Origin: Gibbula magus
Taxonomy: Eukaryota; Mollusca; Gastropoda; Trochida; Trochidae
Direction of reading: 5' to 3'
DNA length: 64,000 bases
Assembly: GCA_936450465.1 (NCBI GenBank)
Contig: OW388293.1
Location: 22,531,860-22,595,859, forward strand
This document shows, piece by piece, positions 11,561 to 23,721 of the stretch. The position numbers and the translations under genes are program-made. The notes under the pieces were generated by a model. That model ran no database searches. It saw only the letters and a program-made list of their open reading frames with translations, and was not told the origin of the DNA. Position 1 is the first letter of the stretch. Every line of letters begins with the position of its first letter.

Positions 11561-12080
11561 CAGATGTCCTTGCATTGGTGTCTGCTCAACAGTCGTCAAT
11601 GTCCTGAGTGATATTAAAGATCGACTGGGCCGAAGCTCTTCCCCGGCAATTGACCGCAGCCGATGAGACCATTACGTAATGGATTTTACGGGTAACAAGG
11701 TCACGTGTGTCAAAATACACTTGCTTGTCGTTTGAGTATGCATCATGCGGAAGGTTATGGCGCTCACATATTCCTCTCTAGGTTTTCGAGAAAAGACAAT
11801 AAAGGACTGGGCCTAAGACATACCCTTGGGGAATTCCAAATTCGAGACATTTCACCTGACACAGCAGAACCTAGTGTCCATGATTTATTTTATAATTTTC
11901 TGTACATTTAAATTTTATTTCATTTGTAAATTTAAAAATTGAATTGAATTCTGTTAGATACAACGTAACATTAAGTGCAAACTAACTATTTCCTACAGTT
12001 GTATTTTAACCTTTCGTTGACTTTAATAACAACTATACCAGCGTCAACGTTGAAAACAATACACATTGTAAAAAGATGCC
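11561..12080. other. Intergenic stretch without recognised features
   Basis: Downstream of gene B. A 68-codon plus-strand frame at 11705-11911 has no recognisable domain, splice context or codon pattern. Presumably 3' flank of gene B. Confidence 0.4.
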
Positions 12081-12087
12081 TTCAATG

Positions 12088-12093
12088 TTTATT
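12088..12093 (-). promoter_or_regulatory. Candidate poly(A) signal of gene B
   Basis: AATAAA on the minus strand about 235 nt after the gene B stop codon. Such hexamers are common in AT-rich DNA, so this is only a candidate. Confidence 0.3.
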
Positions 12094-12326
12094 CATGTTG
12101 ATTTACAGCCTGGTTTCACTCATTGCAAACAATGAATTATACACTCAAATTTGTTGGTGTATCAGATTACCACTGACTAGTTCATAAACAGAGGCCAAAG
12201 TCAATAACATGATATATATTTCTATCAGATATACATATTAACTTTAAATTACTCATAATGAAATCCATTTTCAGAGGAATGACAAATTGTATCTTTATAA
12301 ATGCGTAAACAATCATTTGACAGTCA

Positions 12327-12402
12327 TTATTCCATTGGTATATTCTCCTTCCGATTTGCGCTTTTTGTTGACACTTCCTTATATAAGGGCTTTTGTTTGT
12401 TC
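12327..12402 (-). CDS. Gene B exon 10 (C-terminal tail and stop)
   Basis: A strong polypyrimidine tract and TTTTTCAG acceptor are followed by a 76-nt open stretch that completes the exon 9 Arg codon, reads RNKQKPLYKEVSTK and ends IPMEstop. Lys-rich cytoplasmic tail. The shared RNK start with gene A exon 10 supports it. Confidence 0.75.
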
Positions 12403-15400
12403 CTGAAAAAGAAAAAAATATGTTGGAAATATATACTGTATTTATGTGTTCATATATACTATTGGAAATAATCGTCAATTTTGCAAAATAATTAAGTTTG
12501 CACAGCCCCGCTCAACTTTTTGTTATTACATAGGCTGTTTTCGTCGCTTACGAAATTATGTTGATACATTGTTCAATGCATAATTAACATTTACAGTATT
12601 GTAAACATTATATATACAATAACTAGTATTGTCTTTTTTGTTAAGCATTTGTCAACAAGAAAAGGGTGAAAAGACAGTGAACTATGGACATTGATATTCT
12701 ACCACTTCAATTAATAGCATGCTACATGTAACATGAACGTTGTATAGCTGTCTCGTCTCAACTACACCCAATACCAAAAGAAACTTTGCATCTCAGTTGA
12801 TTTTATCATATGTATGTTTTTCAATTACAAATATTTCAAGTTTTGGACATCGTACACTAAAACTGAAAAGTAATGGCGTATTGTCATCAGTCAAATATTT
12901 TTTTCAGAAGTTTTTAATTTTTTTTACAAAAAATGAAATTTAAAATTTAAAAAAAAATTAAACTTTTAATTTTGACAAGACACACATGTTAAGCGACTAA
13001 CGCACTACTAAACAGTTTCTGATGTTAAAAGTCCGTTGATATTACCAATTTGCAAAGACCACCGAGTACGAGACCACCACCGAATCACAGACGAATTGAT
13101 CAAACACATTTTGATACCCCTCGTATGTTGATGCGTCCAAACTTTTTATTTAAATAAACTTTTGAAATGAATATTTTCATACATCGAATGTAAAATTGAA
13201 TAATTATTATAATACTTAAAAACCCAAATCAAATCGTTGCCTATTATGTGATTTATTAAGACAAGAAGATGGGTGCAAAGTTTCTTTTGGTATTGGGTTT
13301 ATGTACCTGCTGATGTGCTTTGAGTCTTCAATGGTTTCAGGAAGGACCCTTCCCATTGTTTCTGGCAGTTTTAATGCTAGGAGTCCAGCAGACACAGAAA
13401 AGCCTCCAAACACTATGAGGGGAAGAGCAACACTCAGATCGCCACCAACAAGTATACCCTATACACCCGAATAGAATAATATGAAACACAAAGGAGGCAG
13501 AAACGGTGACCGAAACAAGCTAAAGAGAAGCACGCCTGTTCAAAGCTGTTGTTTTGTCAATTTAAATGTGAAAATACATTCAATAAGAACCTCGAAACAT
13601 AACAAACCCAGACAAACGGTACCAGTCTGCCCGACAGACCTTCAATGGACAGTAACAAAATGACTTATTAGGTCTTCAAGACAAAGTCTGGAAGACGTAT
13701 GGTTTTTGTGCGAATCCTTCTATTATCATGATTTCCACACATTTTTGTTCGCCGATTCCCGAAGTAACGGCTGAACCGATTTTGATGAGACTTTCAGGGA
13801 TTGTAGAATTCAATGGGATCTGAAAAGCTGTCGAACAGATTTTGTTTATTGAATGAGCGATTAAAGGTCCACTTCGATTCTAAATTTCGATTTTTAAAAT
13901 GAGCAAAAAATTCAAAATACAGCTAGAGACTTGGAACTTTTTCTAAAAGATGCGCAATGACAATGCAAGCAAAAAAGTAAATCATGGCCAATTCGTTTAT
14001 CACGTGGTTTAGCCGCCATTTTGATTTTTGTCACTTTTTAAAAGTGTCCGACCTCATGTACCTTTGACGATCTTCTATTATCTCCTAATACTTTTCGCAC
14101 AGTGACCTTTCAAAGTTGGGCGACTTGTTACACGGGACCTACTTCAAAGGGACATTACTCCAACTTCCCGATCTTACAATTGCATGAAATTTTCAGGGCT
14201 TCTAGGACAATATAGTGTCTTTAGGTATCAATAATAAAATCGCTCGCGAACAGTCGTTTACCTGTCACAATTAAAGCTAAAGAAGGACAGAAAATCACGA
14301 TTTTTAATTTTAACATGGGAAAAATTTTCAAAATTGACATAGAGTCTTGCAAGTTATTTTAAAAGATGGGCAAGTACAATGCAAGCAAAAAAGTCAATCA
14401 TGACGAATTCGTAGGTCACGTGGTTTTGGTGCCATTTTAGTTGAAATGTAATTTTATGATTTGTTTAGATTTTCTAAGTACATTATAATATTTACGAATG
14501 GAAGTTTTGACAGAACAATGTTTGTGACATTCCTCGATCAAACATGGAGCTGAGGGTCAAGCAGAAGTCTTGAAAACCTAACTATTGACGCGTCAATTCC
14601 TAGTTTAAGTTAAAATTACATATTAGATAGTTTTGACGAACTGTTCCTGAAATCGGATTATTCAGGCATATATTCTGGTGTTAGATACCGAATGTTTTTT
14701 ATTACATGGATAATTCATTAAAATCCCCATGTATATGTTGCAGCCATCACAAGTAAAACGAAAATAACGTGTCCTTACCCAATCAATTATTTAGTCACAT
14801 TTTCAGTCGCTTTGTGTCCCAAGTGATATCATCTTGTAATAGTGAACAATTTCAACACTTTTTGTCAGTCAGGTCATGAAACCATTATGACCAAGTCTCT
14901 CATACTTACTAGATCTGCGACGTAAGGGGATACAACTCCTCCTATTCTGGCACAGAAGGACCCGACTCCAATGCCTGTGTTTCTCGCTACAGTTGGGTAC
15001 AGCTCGGCCGTGTTCACGTACATGATGGCAAAAGCTCCTGATGCACCGAATCTGCCAACCATTGCCAGGAGAATGGTGATCCACTCGTGATCTGAATGAG
15101 GCAGCCGAAACAGCATATCACTGTACAATAACAAAATGTGTATTTGAATATCTCGTGGGACTCAATTTAGTTTGAAAGTTCAAGAGCTCATGTCTGCTCT
15201 CTGTCATGTTACTTACATCTGTACATGCTCAGTGGTAAATATCAATATGATAATGTGTGGCGAAATATACCTCTTATGTTTTTTAAAGTTATGAACGACG
15301 TCGTTTAACGTTTAAAACCAACGCCTGCACATGCTGTTTCAAATGATGGTTTAACCTATCGAACACTTTTTCAAAGAGTAAGAATATTCATCCAATTTTA

Positions 15401-18400
15401 CCCTTGGTTCCATAAAGCACAGGAAAGATGGTTCCAATACATGAGAGTCCTCCAATCAACATGCACCCACAGTGGATCGTCTTCCTACCACTTCGATCCA
15501 ACAGGAATAGGGCAGCAGCATATGCGGCCGTTTCTACTATTGCGCCTATAGTGAAGTTAACGTAGATGTTCCCACTCAGATTCTGCACGTTCAAACTCAA
15601 GCCAAAGTACACCATGCTGCATACAAGCCTGTTCAGAAGAACATGGACATTTGGTTCAAGTTCAGTTCAGGGATTAAAGCTTCAGGACAGGGAAGAGTTT
15701 AAACGTTGACCAACATGCAAATGTCCATGTCAGATTATGGAATTGTTTTATTTACTTACTACAAACGTTGGAAAAAAATAAATTGTGCGTTAGTATTCAT
15801 CCCACGAGATACACCTAGAAAGCTGGCAGTGGAGCTTAATTACTGATATGTGATATTTGTGATAATAACCCTCCATAATGGAAAGATTTAAGTGTTTACG
15901 ATCATCATCATCATCATCATCATCACTTTATCGGATGATTATATAAAGGCATCGTATTCTTAAAGAGTATAATATAACTCAATAGATAGTGATTAACCTG
16001 TCGAGTAAACAACCAGTAGATTATAGTATAGACATGTATGTTAGTAAATAGTTTGGACAATACCAACCTACAGTGATAGTAGTATCGATAACAGTAAAAA
16101 CATAAATTTATGTCGCGCTATTCCACCCACTATTACACGCTCAAGACATTACTCCTAGCCGTAACTCAAGCTGCCATATATCACACGTGAAGGTCACTTC
16201 AAAACAAGCCCCCTCTGTGTAAGTGGGCCCAAGTACTCGATTTATAGCTGGATGACGGGGGAACAAATTCAGTCTCTTGCTCAAGACGAGAATACAAGTC
16301 TTGCAAATAATATTCAATGGAGCAGGGAATTAACATTTTACAATCGAGATTATCCAGTCACTAAGTTGGCCGCCCATTCGGCAAAGCAAGCTCATAGTTA
16401 GAAATTCATGCCATTTAGATAGTGACCAAATATAACATTGTTACATTTGGGGTAACACTACCTTCAATAGTACACATTTGTGTACCTTACTCTAGGGTCT
16501 GGGTTCGAATCCCGCAACGGACTCGGCCCGAAAAAGTACAAGAATATGTATTATTGGAAATAGTGTTATCCCAAATGTAACAATGTTTAAGCTCATTAAT
16601 ATTTACTATTTACTATATATTTACTTAGCAATGTACAGGGCCTCGTACCACCAAGCAGTGAAATTAATACTTACCAATTGAAACATATGATGATGGACAT
16701 GGTCATCAGAGAACAGCTGGAGACCCATTCGGACAACATGCCCACCCTCTCCACCTTAACCTCCTCCTCTTCCTCTACCTTGATGTTGTCAAGAACTTCC
16801 TCGTCCAGGACCACTCTGTTGCAAGCTGCTATTTTCTTAATGAGGGTGGTAGCTTGCTTCTTATGGTTCCTGGATATCAACCACCTTGGAGATTCCGGTA
16901 AGAAGCTGGGTGATAACGCAATTTGATTTGTTGTAGAATATTGTACGTGAATGATTCTCAAGGTCGTGTACATGAAACATTTCACATTGTGCATCATGGT
17001 AATATAAAACGTTAACATCATATTTGGAGTAAACGTTTATGTTACCCTAATTACACAATGAACTTGACGTGCTAACCTTTCTATCTTGGATGAAACTGAC
17101 GGTAGGTCATGGGAAACTATTATTTACATATCTCTCCATATGTTTGCAATCTTAAACAAACAACTGCTATTGTGAAATTATGTTGAATAATGAATTTTCT
17201 GTGTGAACAATTATAAGACATTCGATATTATTATTCAACTTTGATATTATAGTGTTTGCTTTAAAACTAATTGATCTATACATACACACTTGTCCATTAA
17301 CTTCAGAAAATATAATGTCTCTATATGCATGTAAGCTCATCTTGATGAACATGATTAAAGTATTTGTATATATGTATACATTGTATAATATATATAAACT
17401 GAAGGGAATAAATACTATCTTTCAAAACATAAATTTATTACTGATTTTAAGGCGCTTCACTTGGATATCAACAAGGTTGGAGATTCTGCTTTATGTTGAA
17501 TGTACACTGTAAATGTGTATACTAAAGCATCGATGTGATTAGAATACGTGTCTATGCCTGTCGACCATTTCCATAATGACATTCGTCGGATGTTTATACG
17601 GTTCTTGATATTTACATGCGTCAATTGGGCATTCTATAAAGTAACACAAACTCATAGTACACTTCTGAGCTGGCCAACACGAGATGGAGGTGTTGTAATA
17701 CAACTTTCAGATAGTTCTTCTCTCTCTCTCTCCCTCAAAGTGTTTTACTATTAAACTAAAAGTCCTTACCACAAGTACGAGATGAAGATTGCCATAGGAG
17801 CGGCAATAACGAGTTGTAGAGTCCACCAGTCTCGCACAAGGTATGCAATAAGGGCGAGGAGGAAGAGTCCTACTGACCAGAAGAACTCTCGTGCAATTCC
17901 AACAAATACTCGTTTTGACGGACCTGTTAGCTCCAGTGCTTGAACAATGACAATGATATTCTGATAGTCTATTTATTTAAATATTAAATACATTTTATTT
18001 TGGGACATTCAAGTGAAAATATTCAAATTTCAAGTATTCTAATCAAAGAAAATAAAATAATATGACAGGTGCTATCACTAGGTATATATACAGACCCCGT
18101 TTATCCGCACGGTTTGGTTACAGTTGAGAATCGTTTGGCGAGGCGTGCGGTTAAGCGAACCATCATATAGCAGATAAACCTACTGTGTTTGAAAATCAGA
18201 AACATGTTATGCTGGATTGTTAGCGAGTAAATTTTAAATTGAAACCGAACGCGTATGCAGTTAAAAAATAATTAAATGTCTGTACGGGTGATCAATTCCC
18301 TTATATGGTTATTTGTTTTTTTTTAAACTTATAATTAAGATATTTTATTTGCTTACCTATTACAAAGAGAGATGTCCCAAGTGTCAAAGTTGTCATGTTT

Positions 18401-21400
18401 GCTAGTCCCCTCAAAACCATAAAGAGATAGATATTGTTCACGAAGAGTATACACACAAACGAAACCAGACAGACCATAGCGCTGACCAGAGCAACAGGTC
18501 GCCTACCAAATCTGGAAGGAATTACATACCTTTTAATGATGATAAAGACCTTTGGGAAAAAATACAACAAAATACAATGTAGATGAGATTGATTGAATTG
18601 TCATCGTGATTTTGCTTACCATAATTCAAACCTAAAATCCTAATATTTTTGTGTGAAAATTTTTTTTATTATCTTTATGCATATGGTGGATACAATTATG
18701 CAAAATTAATTAATACTGTGCATCATGTAGAGCTATATAAGTTGGATTATGGGTACAGTGATGTTAACAAAGTGGAGCCAGCAAGAATGCTAATTTACAG
18801 CCAGGCTGCTCTTAGGAGTTACTGCATCATTTGAAAAATATCCAAAGACTAAAGATATAGATACGTGTCGGAGAGGTATCCAGAGAAGAGCATTCCTGTT
18901 ATTTGTCCAACGAAGCTGGCCATATTGGAGTGGGATCGTAACATCCGGTTATCACAAACGATGCTGAACTGAAATATAACATTTGCATTATTGATACACA
19001 AACCGATTCCAATAAGCAAAGAAGGGATTTGCTGTTGATTTAAATATAACAGAATTGAACAACTAAAATTTACTTTCGCACAACAACGTATGTACTGACA
19101 ATAACAGATGAAAATATGGAAATATTAGGAATAACGATGTGGTTGAGTGAAACTTGTAGGCAACGCAAATCAGTTCTCAAGTGCGAGCTTATGTTGCGCT
19201 ATTAACTCGAATGTTTTTCTGACTAACATTCTTTGACTAATCAAAGTTCAAATTCGAACCTTTTCTGTCAGAGTTGATTCGTAAATAGACTTCTCAAACA
19301 CCCATGAGGTACATTTGGTTGTCTCGTTGCTGACGTGGCTGATGTTGATTGATTGTTTGTACACATAGCAGGACGATCTGATTGGTTTGCCCCTGTGAGT
19401 CTCCCAAGGAATGGACTGGTTAACGAGAAGAGCGTGGCCCTCACTCTGGATCTTGTAAGTGTCATTCTCAGCCAATGAACACCTTCATAAATAGAAACGA
19501 ATAATGACGACCTTGTCAAACACGTTGAACTGTTGGCCTCATGGCCATTTCCATTGAAATAAACGTATATAGAAATAAAGAATATACATTTAGACACGTG
19601 CTGTTTCAAAATTGATTACAATCACCCAGTGAATACCTTCAGAGGATACCCTTCAGAGCCATATAACTTGAATCGTAGGTTAATTAAAATTTGTACGTGA
19701 TGCAATATGTGGCTTCTTGTCATGTGATATTTTGCAAACTTATGTTCACTTTTGAAAAAAAATCACTGATCTCAAAAGTTTATAAAAAAGTTGGTTATAA
19801 TCCTCTCTTCTAGCAAACTGCCCATAGCGTTCGTATTCATATTCATATATCCAATAGAAAATCGTTTTACATGTACATCTCCGACTAACTTCTGTGTGAA
19901 AAGAAATATGTGCGCATCGCAAAGGTGGAGCAAGTCTAGTCTTCCTAACGGTTCTGGGAAGATACTGAACGTCACGTTTGAATCAATGTCTACGTTGAAG
20001 GCACAAAAAACTCCCATATTTAAATAGAGGTTACGTTTTAATAATAACCTGCGAAGGAAAAGAACGCAGAAACAACGTCGCTGATCGTACAGCTACCTTT
20101 GATTACAATACATGTATACGTCCTACATGAACGTACTCCATTTGTAACAGGTTACGTGGGATTAATAAATTGCATATTAGGAGAATCAATTTTTGCAGAA
20201 ACGTCATCTGTGGATAATCGGGAAATGTCATTAAGGATTACTTCAAATTCTTCTTCTATCCCTTAATTTTTTATTTTGAAAATACCATTTTTGTTTATGA
20301 CTTAAACAACTGTTCTTTTTACTTAAAATTTAATGGGTGTATGCATACGATAATTATATAACATCCTCATATTCCGCATGCGGCCTTAGTATAGATAATA
20401 CAATGTTTGTTTTAATGTTTTGGACATTCAACCGCTCATTTGTCTAATCATGAATCTTTATTTGTCAAGATTTTCGATTGATTGCAAAATATGCATTGAC
20501 AAAGATTTCCTGGCAAATCATCTCTTGTCGCATTGAATGGACCAACGGATTGTTACAAATCAATCGTAGATGAACATTGTAGCATGGGATGTTCCCCAGG
20601 AGGATTCTGAGCAGGAACCTGATTGAACCTCAATTATTAAACTATCCAGGGAACAGTATTCGCATAAAATTGTTTTCTGAAAACACATTCTGGTTCATCA
20701 TCCAGAAATAAAGAGCATATTAACGACTTTCAACGATAAAAACATTTGCTTTTGTGAAAAATAACAACTTTCAACGATAAAAACATTTGCTTTTGTGAAA
20801 ATTAATTTGTCAATGTCGTTTTAAAAAGAGGATGCTCAAGCAAAATCTTTTGCAATGCAATTAGTTTCTATGAGGTGGTATATCCAGCCAAAAAAATGCC
20901 TGAAGACCCAGTTCTCTTGTAACGTCCAATATATGGGATTTTGCATTGAAAGTCATGATCCATGCTAGCTATACTGTTCCTTTGTGAAGCCCCGCTTCCC
21001 ATGTGACAATGCATTTAATAAGCTATTTGACCCACATTATGTTCCCCAAGTAAATTGCATTGACTTGACTTGTTGTGTGTTCTGAAATAAATAATATTTA
21101 AAGAGTATTTAATTTAAAAGCAATAACATTTTAAAAAGTTGTTTTTATTAATCAGTTTAAACATCTGCAGATTTAGAAATACAATACACTTATTACAAAT
21201 AAGTATCATGTAATCTGTAATCTGTATCAAGTTCAGGCAATGGAAAATGAGATTTAACGATTCATAAAGTGGAGAAATGATTCAGACAAACTTTGGATTT
21301 GGAGTGAAAAGTACACATCCAATACTAAGTATATCCAATTTGATGTTATATTTTGGGTAGATTAGATGAACTCCCTTCAATATCAGCAAATTTTGTCAAT

Positions 21401-21613
21401 AATTATTTTAGGTAATGCTGTTTTAAAAGAGGAAATGTCAATGTCATGATTTTACAATTACAATTCTTACCGATGAGGTGGCATATCCAACAAAAAAAGA
21501 ACAGATTGAGAAATGAAGGCACCAAATATCCCAGTTATACAGACTATTAGAAATTGTACTCTCTGAAAACGTCCAAATTCTCCAATATAAGACAAAATCT
21601 CATCGAACGTCAT
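12327..21613 (-). CDS. SLC22-family organic ion transporter, gene B (complete, 10 coding exons, 553 aa)
   Basis: Exons: 21471-21613, 19260-19482, 18865-18968, 18357-18511, 17770-17938, 16675-16905, 15402-15628, 14910-15091, 13307-13458 and 12327-12402. They total 1662 nt and join in frame to 553 residues plus stop, the usual SLC22 size. Approximate layout: TM1 at residues 19-42; glycosylated loop 48-122 with sequons NQS, NIS, NET and CTSWVFEKS; signature FGRRP at 158-162; TGPSKR near 215; PESPRWL near 268; LDRSGRK in exon 7; AELYPTVARNTGIG in exon 8; LPET in exon 9; hydrophilic tail in exon 10. Role: 12-helix plasma-membrane transporter of organic cations or anions, substrate not deducible. 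Oddities: Thr where Arg precedes FGRRP, an acidic run in the exon 6 loop, and a decayed duplicate of exon 1 inside intron 1. Confidence 0.92.
13307..13458 (-). CDS. Gene B exon 9 (last transmembrane helix)
   Basis: 152 nt encoding [19 protein letters not shown] and LPETMGR...LPET. Ends AGCAG|gtacat. Read-through would add about 25 residues of non-conserved sequence, so splicing to exon 10 is preferred. Confidence 0.88.
13865..14445 (+). repeat. Two diverged copies of a dispersed repeat in gene B intron 8
   Basis: 13865-14045 and 14285-14445 share a motif order: AAAATTCAAAAT, AGAGACTTGGAACT-like, AAAAGATGCGCAA, GACAATGCAAGCAAAAAAGT and CACGTGGTTT...GCCATTTT. Non-coding; family not recognised. 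Confidence 0.6.
14910..15091 (-). CDS. Gene B exon 8 (TM10-TM11)
   Basis: 182 nt, acceptor ATTCAG and donor GTAAGT. Encodes HEWITILLAMVGRFGAS and AELYPTVARNTGIGVGSFCA, ending SPYVADL. Confidence 0.92.
15402..15628 (-). CDS. Gene B exon 7 (TM7-TM9)
   Basis: 227 nt encoding [35 protein letters not shown] and GTIFPVLYGTK. Donor GTAAAA. Confidence 0.92.
15901..15925 (+). repeat. (ATC)n microsatellite
   Basis: Eight perfect ATC units in intron 6 of gene B. Confidence 0.95.
16436..16585 (+). mobile_element. 150-bp tRNA-like element with inverted ends (SINE or MITE)
   Basis: Ends are inverted (CATTGTTACATTTGGGGTAA and TTATCCCAAATGTAACAATG). The interior has a B-box-like GGGTTCGAATCC at 16501-16512. 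The right third recurs at 30990-31032. Lies in intron 6 of gene B. Confidence 0.6.
16675..16905 (-). CDS. Gene B exon 6 (large intracellular loop)
   Basis: 231 nt, 9 nt longer than in gene A. Encodes [16 protein letters not shown] and a loop with VEEEEEVKVERVG, then ICFNW. The extra length falls in the Glu run. Confidence 0.9.
17770..17938 (-). CDS. Gene B exon 5 (TM5-TM6)
   Basis: 169 nt encoding ALELTGPSKRVFVGIAREFF and two helices around VRDWWTLQL. Donor GTAAGG. Confidence 0.9.
18357..18511 (-). CDS. Gene B exon 4 (TM3-TM4)
   Basis: 155 nt. Begins with FGRRP after the split codon (ACA, Thr), then NIYLFMVLRGLANMTTLTLG. Donor GTAAGC. Confidence 0.92.
18865..18968 (-). CDS. Gene B exon 3 (TM2)
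   Basis: 104 nt encoding FSIVCDNRMLRSHSNMA and GYLSD plus AC of a Thr codon. Acceptor TTTCAG, donor GTATCT. Confidence 0.9.
19260..19482 (-). CDS. Gene B exon 2 (extracellular loop)
   Basis: 223 nt encoding CSLAENDTYKIQ, sequons NQS, NIS and NET, and KCTSWVFEKSIYESTLTEK. Ends AAAG|gttcg. Confidence 0.92.
20818..21060 (-). pseudogene. Decayed duplicate of gene B exon 1 and its upstream region
   Basis: Aligns by eye with 21418-21700: the exon end (ATGCCACCTCAT versus the degenerate copy), the start region, and 5' flank sharing ACTGTTCCTTTG-GAAGC. It has an internal deletion and has lost its donor. It sits in intron 1 of gene B, about 600 bp downstream of the true exon. Confidence 0.65.
21471..21613 (-). 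CDS. Gene B exon 1 (start codon and TM1)
   Basis: 143 nt from ATG. Encodes MTFDEILSYIGEFGRFQRVQ, a hydrophobic helix, and LDMPPHR. Ends CATCG|gtaaga. The family's GEFGRFQ N-terminus fixes this start. Confidence 0.92.
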
Positions 21614-21719
21614 GATGTCTGCTTGTGTCCGTATACTGTTCCTTTGCGAAGCTGTAAATAATGTGACGTTGCATTTAATCAGCGTTTTAACCCAGAATAT
21701 CTTCCCTGGTGATTGAAAA

Positions 21720-22950
21720 ATATCGTGCCTTAAAAGGTATTTTAGTTTGAGGTCAGTATGATAAGTAAACTAATAATTTTATAAAAAATAACAAAACACC
21801 ACCATATTATTTCAAATCAATATGACAGTGTGTTGTGGTAATGAATAATGATACCGATCTATGATTTTCTTTAACAGTTAAATGACATTAATTTTCGTTT
21901 TGAGTTTGTAATGCAACAATGTCATTTTTGTCACAGTTGTTTGATACCCAGAAGTACCACAATTTAACAATTTCGTCATCCACCTGGTGAGGATGTCGCA
22001 GTACACTTTAAACAAATTTCATCACAGTAACATATAGTACATGTAGGCGTAAAGTAGCAATAACAGCCTACACTGAAATTGGCTACAGGTCTAAAGATTA
22101 ATACGTCCATTGGGGTTAAGGGGTTCACATCAATCATGCGACTGTTCAATCCTTTCAATTTCGGTTTCACAAAACATACAGTATTTGTCTTCACTTTTTT
22201 AGATTCTACAAAGAAATGATTTTGTTCGTGTTATTCGGTTTAATAATCTGTATTACAAATTACGAGTGGGATTATCAATAGTTGATTTCTGATTCATTGC
22301 AAAATTCAGTTTGACATATAGAGAATCTTATCCAAGTGTCTTCTGATATCTAATGTATCAACAAGACTTGATTAAAGTTACAAATATCCGAGGCTTACCG
22401 ATGGATAAATGGATGATAAATGATCTTGTGTAATGTTACAGTTAATCTTACTGTACCATTTTAAAATCACGATTCTGTGAAGTGAGATCTAATTTCTTAG
22501 CATTCATAGCATTTTGTAAATATACTGAATTTTAAAATCCTCTGAATGAAGTTAACGTATTATATAATCACAGTTCTTTGCGTTTGTAATTCTAGGAAAT
22601 TTATGGCTACGTTTTTTTACAATCGAAAGCAATGCTTGTGGAATATGTTTTAGCAACTTTAAATATAGTAGATATGTATCACGGATATTGAACTATGTTC
22701 TCAATGTATTAAATTATCTTATTTCACCTGCTCTATTACAGATTAGCCCTGTTTCAGTCAATCTTACAAACAGTCGTATATCTTTTTCAAGACCGTAAAT
22801 CGTTATTAGCATTAAATTTATAAGAAGTCACCAGCACTTTTCTTATCATCAGTCCTAAAGTCTACATAGCTCGAGACATCTTTCCAAAATATATTGGTAA
22901 TATTTTTGCTAGTTCTAAGGCACTTTTTTTGAAAGTTTAAGAAAGTGAAA
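21720..22950. other. Upstream flank of gene B, no recognised features
   Basis: AT-rich. It should hold the gene B promoter, but no core promoter element stands out. A 72-codon minus frame at 21976-22194 has some cysteines but no recognisable domain or splice sites. Confidence 0.4.
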
Positions 22951-23298
22951 AGGGTTTTCAAAAATTGATTTCATTCATATTTCCATAAAAAGGGTTAAAG
23001 GTTGAACATAATGCCAAGTATTTCAAAGGTTCTTTTGACCAGTGTAGTGGAATGTTTGGGCAGAGCTTTTCAATGATCAATGAGATATTACTCGCATTTA
23101 TTACTGCACTTGCACTATCATATAGAACAAAATTAATACAGTTTCGAAAATATTCGCCGTGCTTTGTCGATCTATTGTATCGAATAGAAAGTCTTTTCAA
23201 AATCTACAGTAACAATACAATAGACAATCATCAGCAGTTACCTTTCCTTCACATAATTCTCTTTGGTCATCTGACAGCTTCGTATCTATATCTATAAA

Positions 23299-23440
23299 AA
23301 CTATGGAGATCGTCAGCCAAATCGATTTAGTAAGCTTACTAAATGAATTAGTAAGCTTACTTATTCATTTAATAAGCTTACTAAATGAATAAGTAAGCTT
23401 ACTAAATAGCAATTAAAGTTCCGTTTGGCACCCCATAGTT
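23299..23440 (+). mobile_element. Palindromic AAGCTTACT-rich element (MITE-like)
   Basis: Left end AACTATGG...CCAAA and right end TTTGGCACCCCATAGTT are inverted. Between them four TAAGCTTACT blocks separated by AAATGAAT/ATTCATTT fold on each other. Confidence 0.65.
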
Positions 23441-23721
23441 ATGTATATGTGTGAAGTGTGAAAAAAGCTTAAGTGTAGGTATATAGTTACATTGTACATA
23501 GAAATGGTAAACACATGCACTGAAGCAACTGACATGGAGCAGATATAGAGGTCACACAGGTATGGTAAACACATACCCTGTAACATCACTTATCTTGGTG
23601 TTCTTCTACCTTGCACATTGTAACATCTTATTTTTAGTAGAGCATGTTGAGCTTAGTTCACACGCATTCGTATTATAACTGTCCCTAAAAGGAAATACAT
23701 GTTGGAGTGTGAGAGAATGAA

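Noticed and set aside
13216..13306. Read-through C-terminus of gene B after exon 9
   Set aside because: A stop would follow about 25 residues later, but all three genes have a GT donor at the same position and a phase-matched tail exon downstream, so the exon 9 end was set at the donor.
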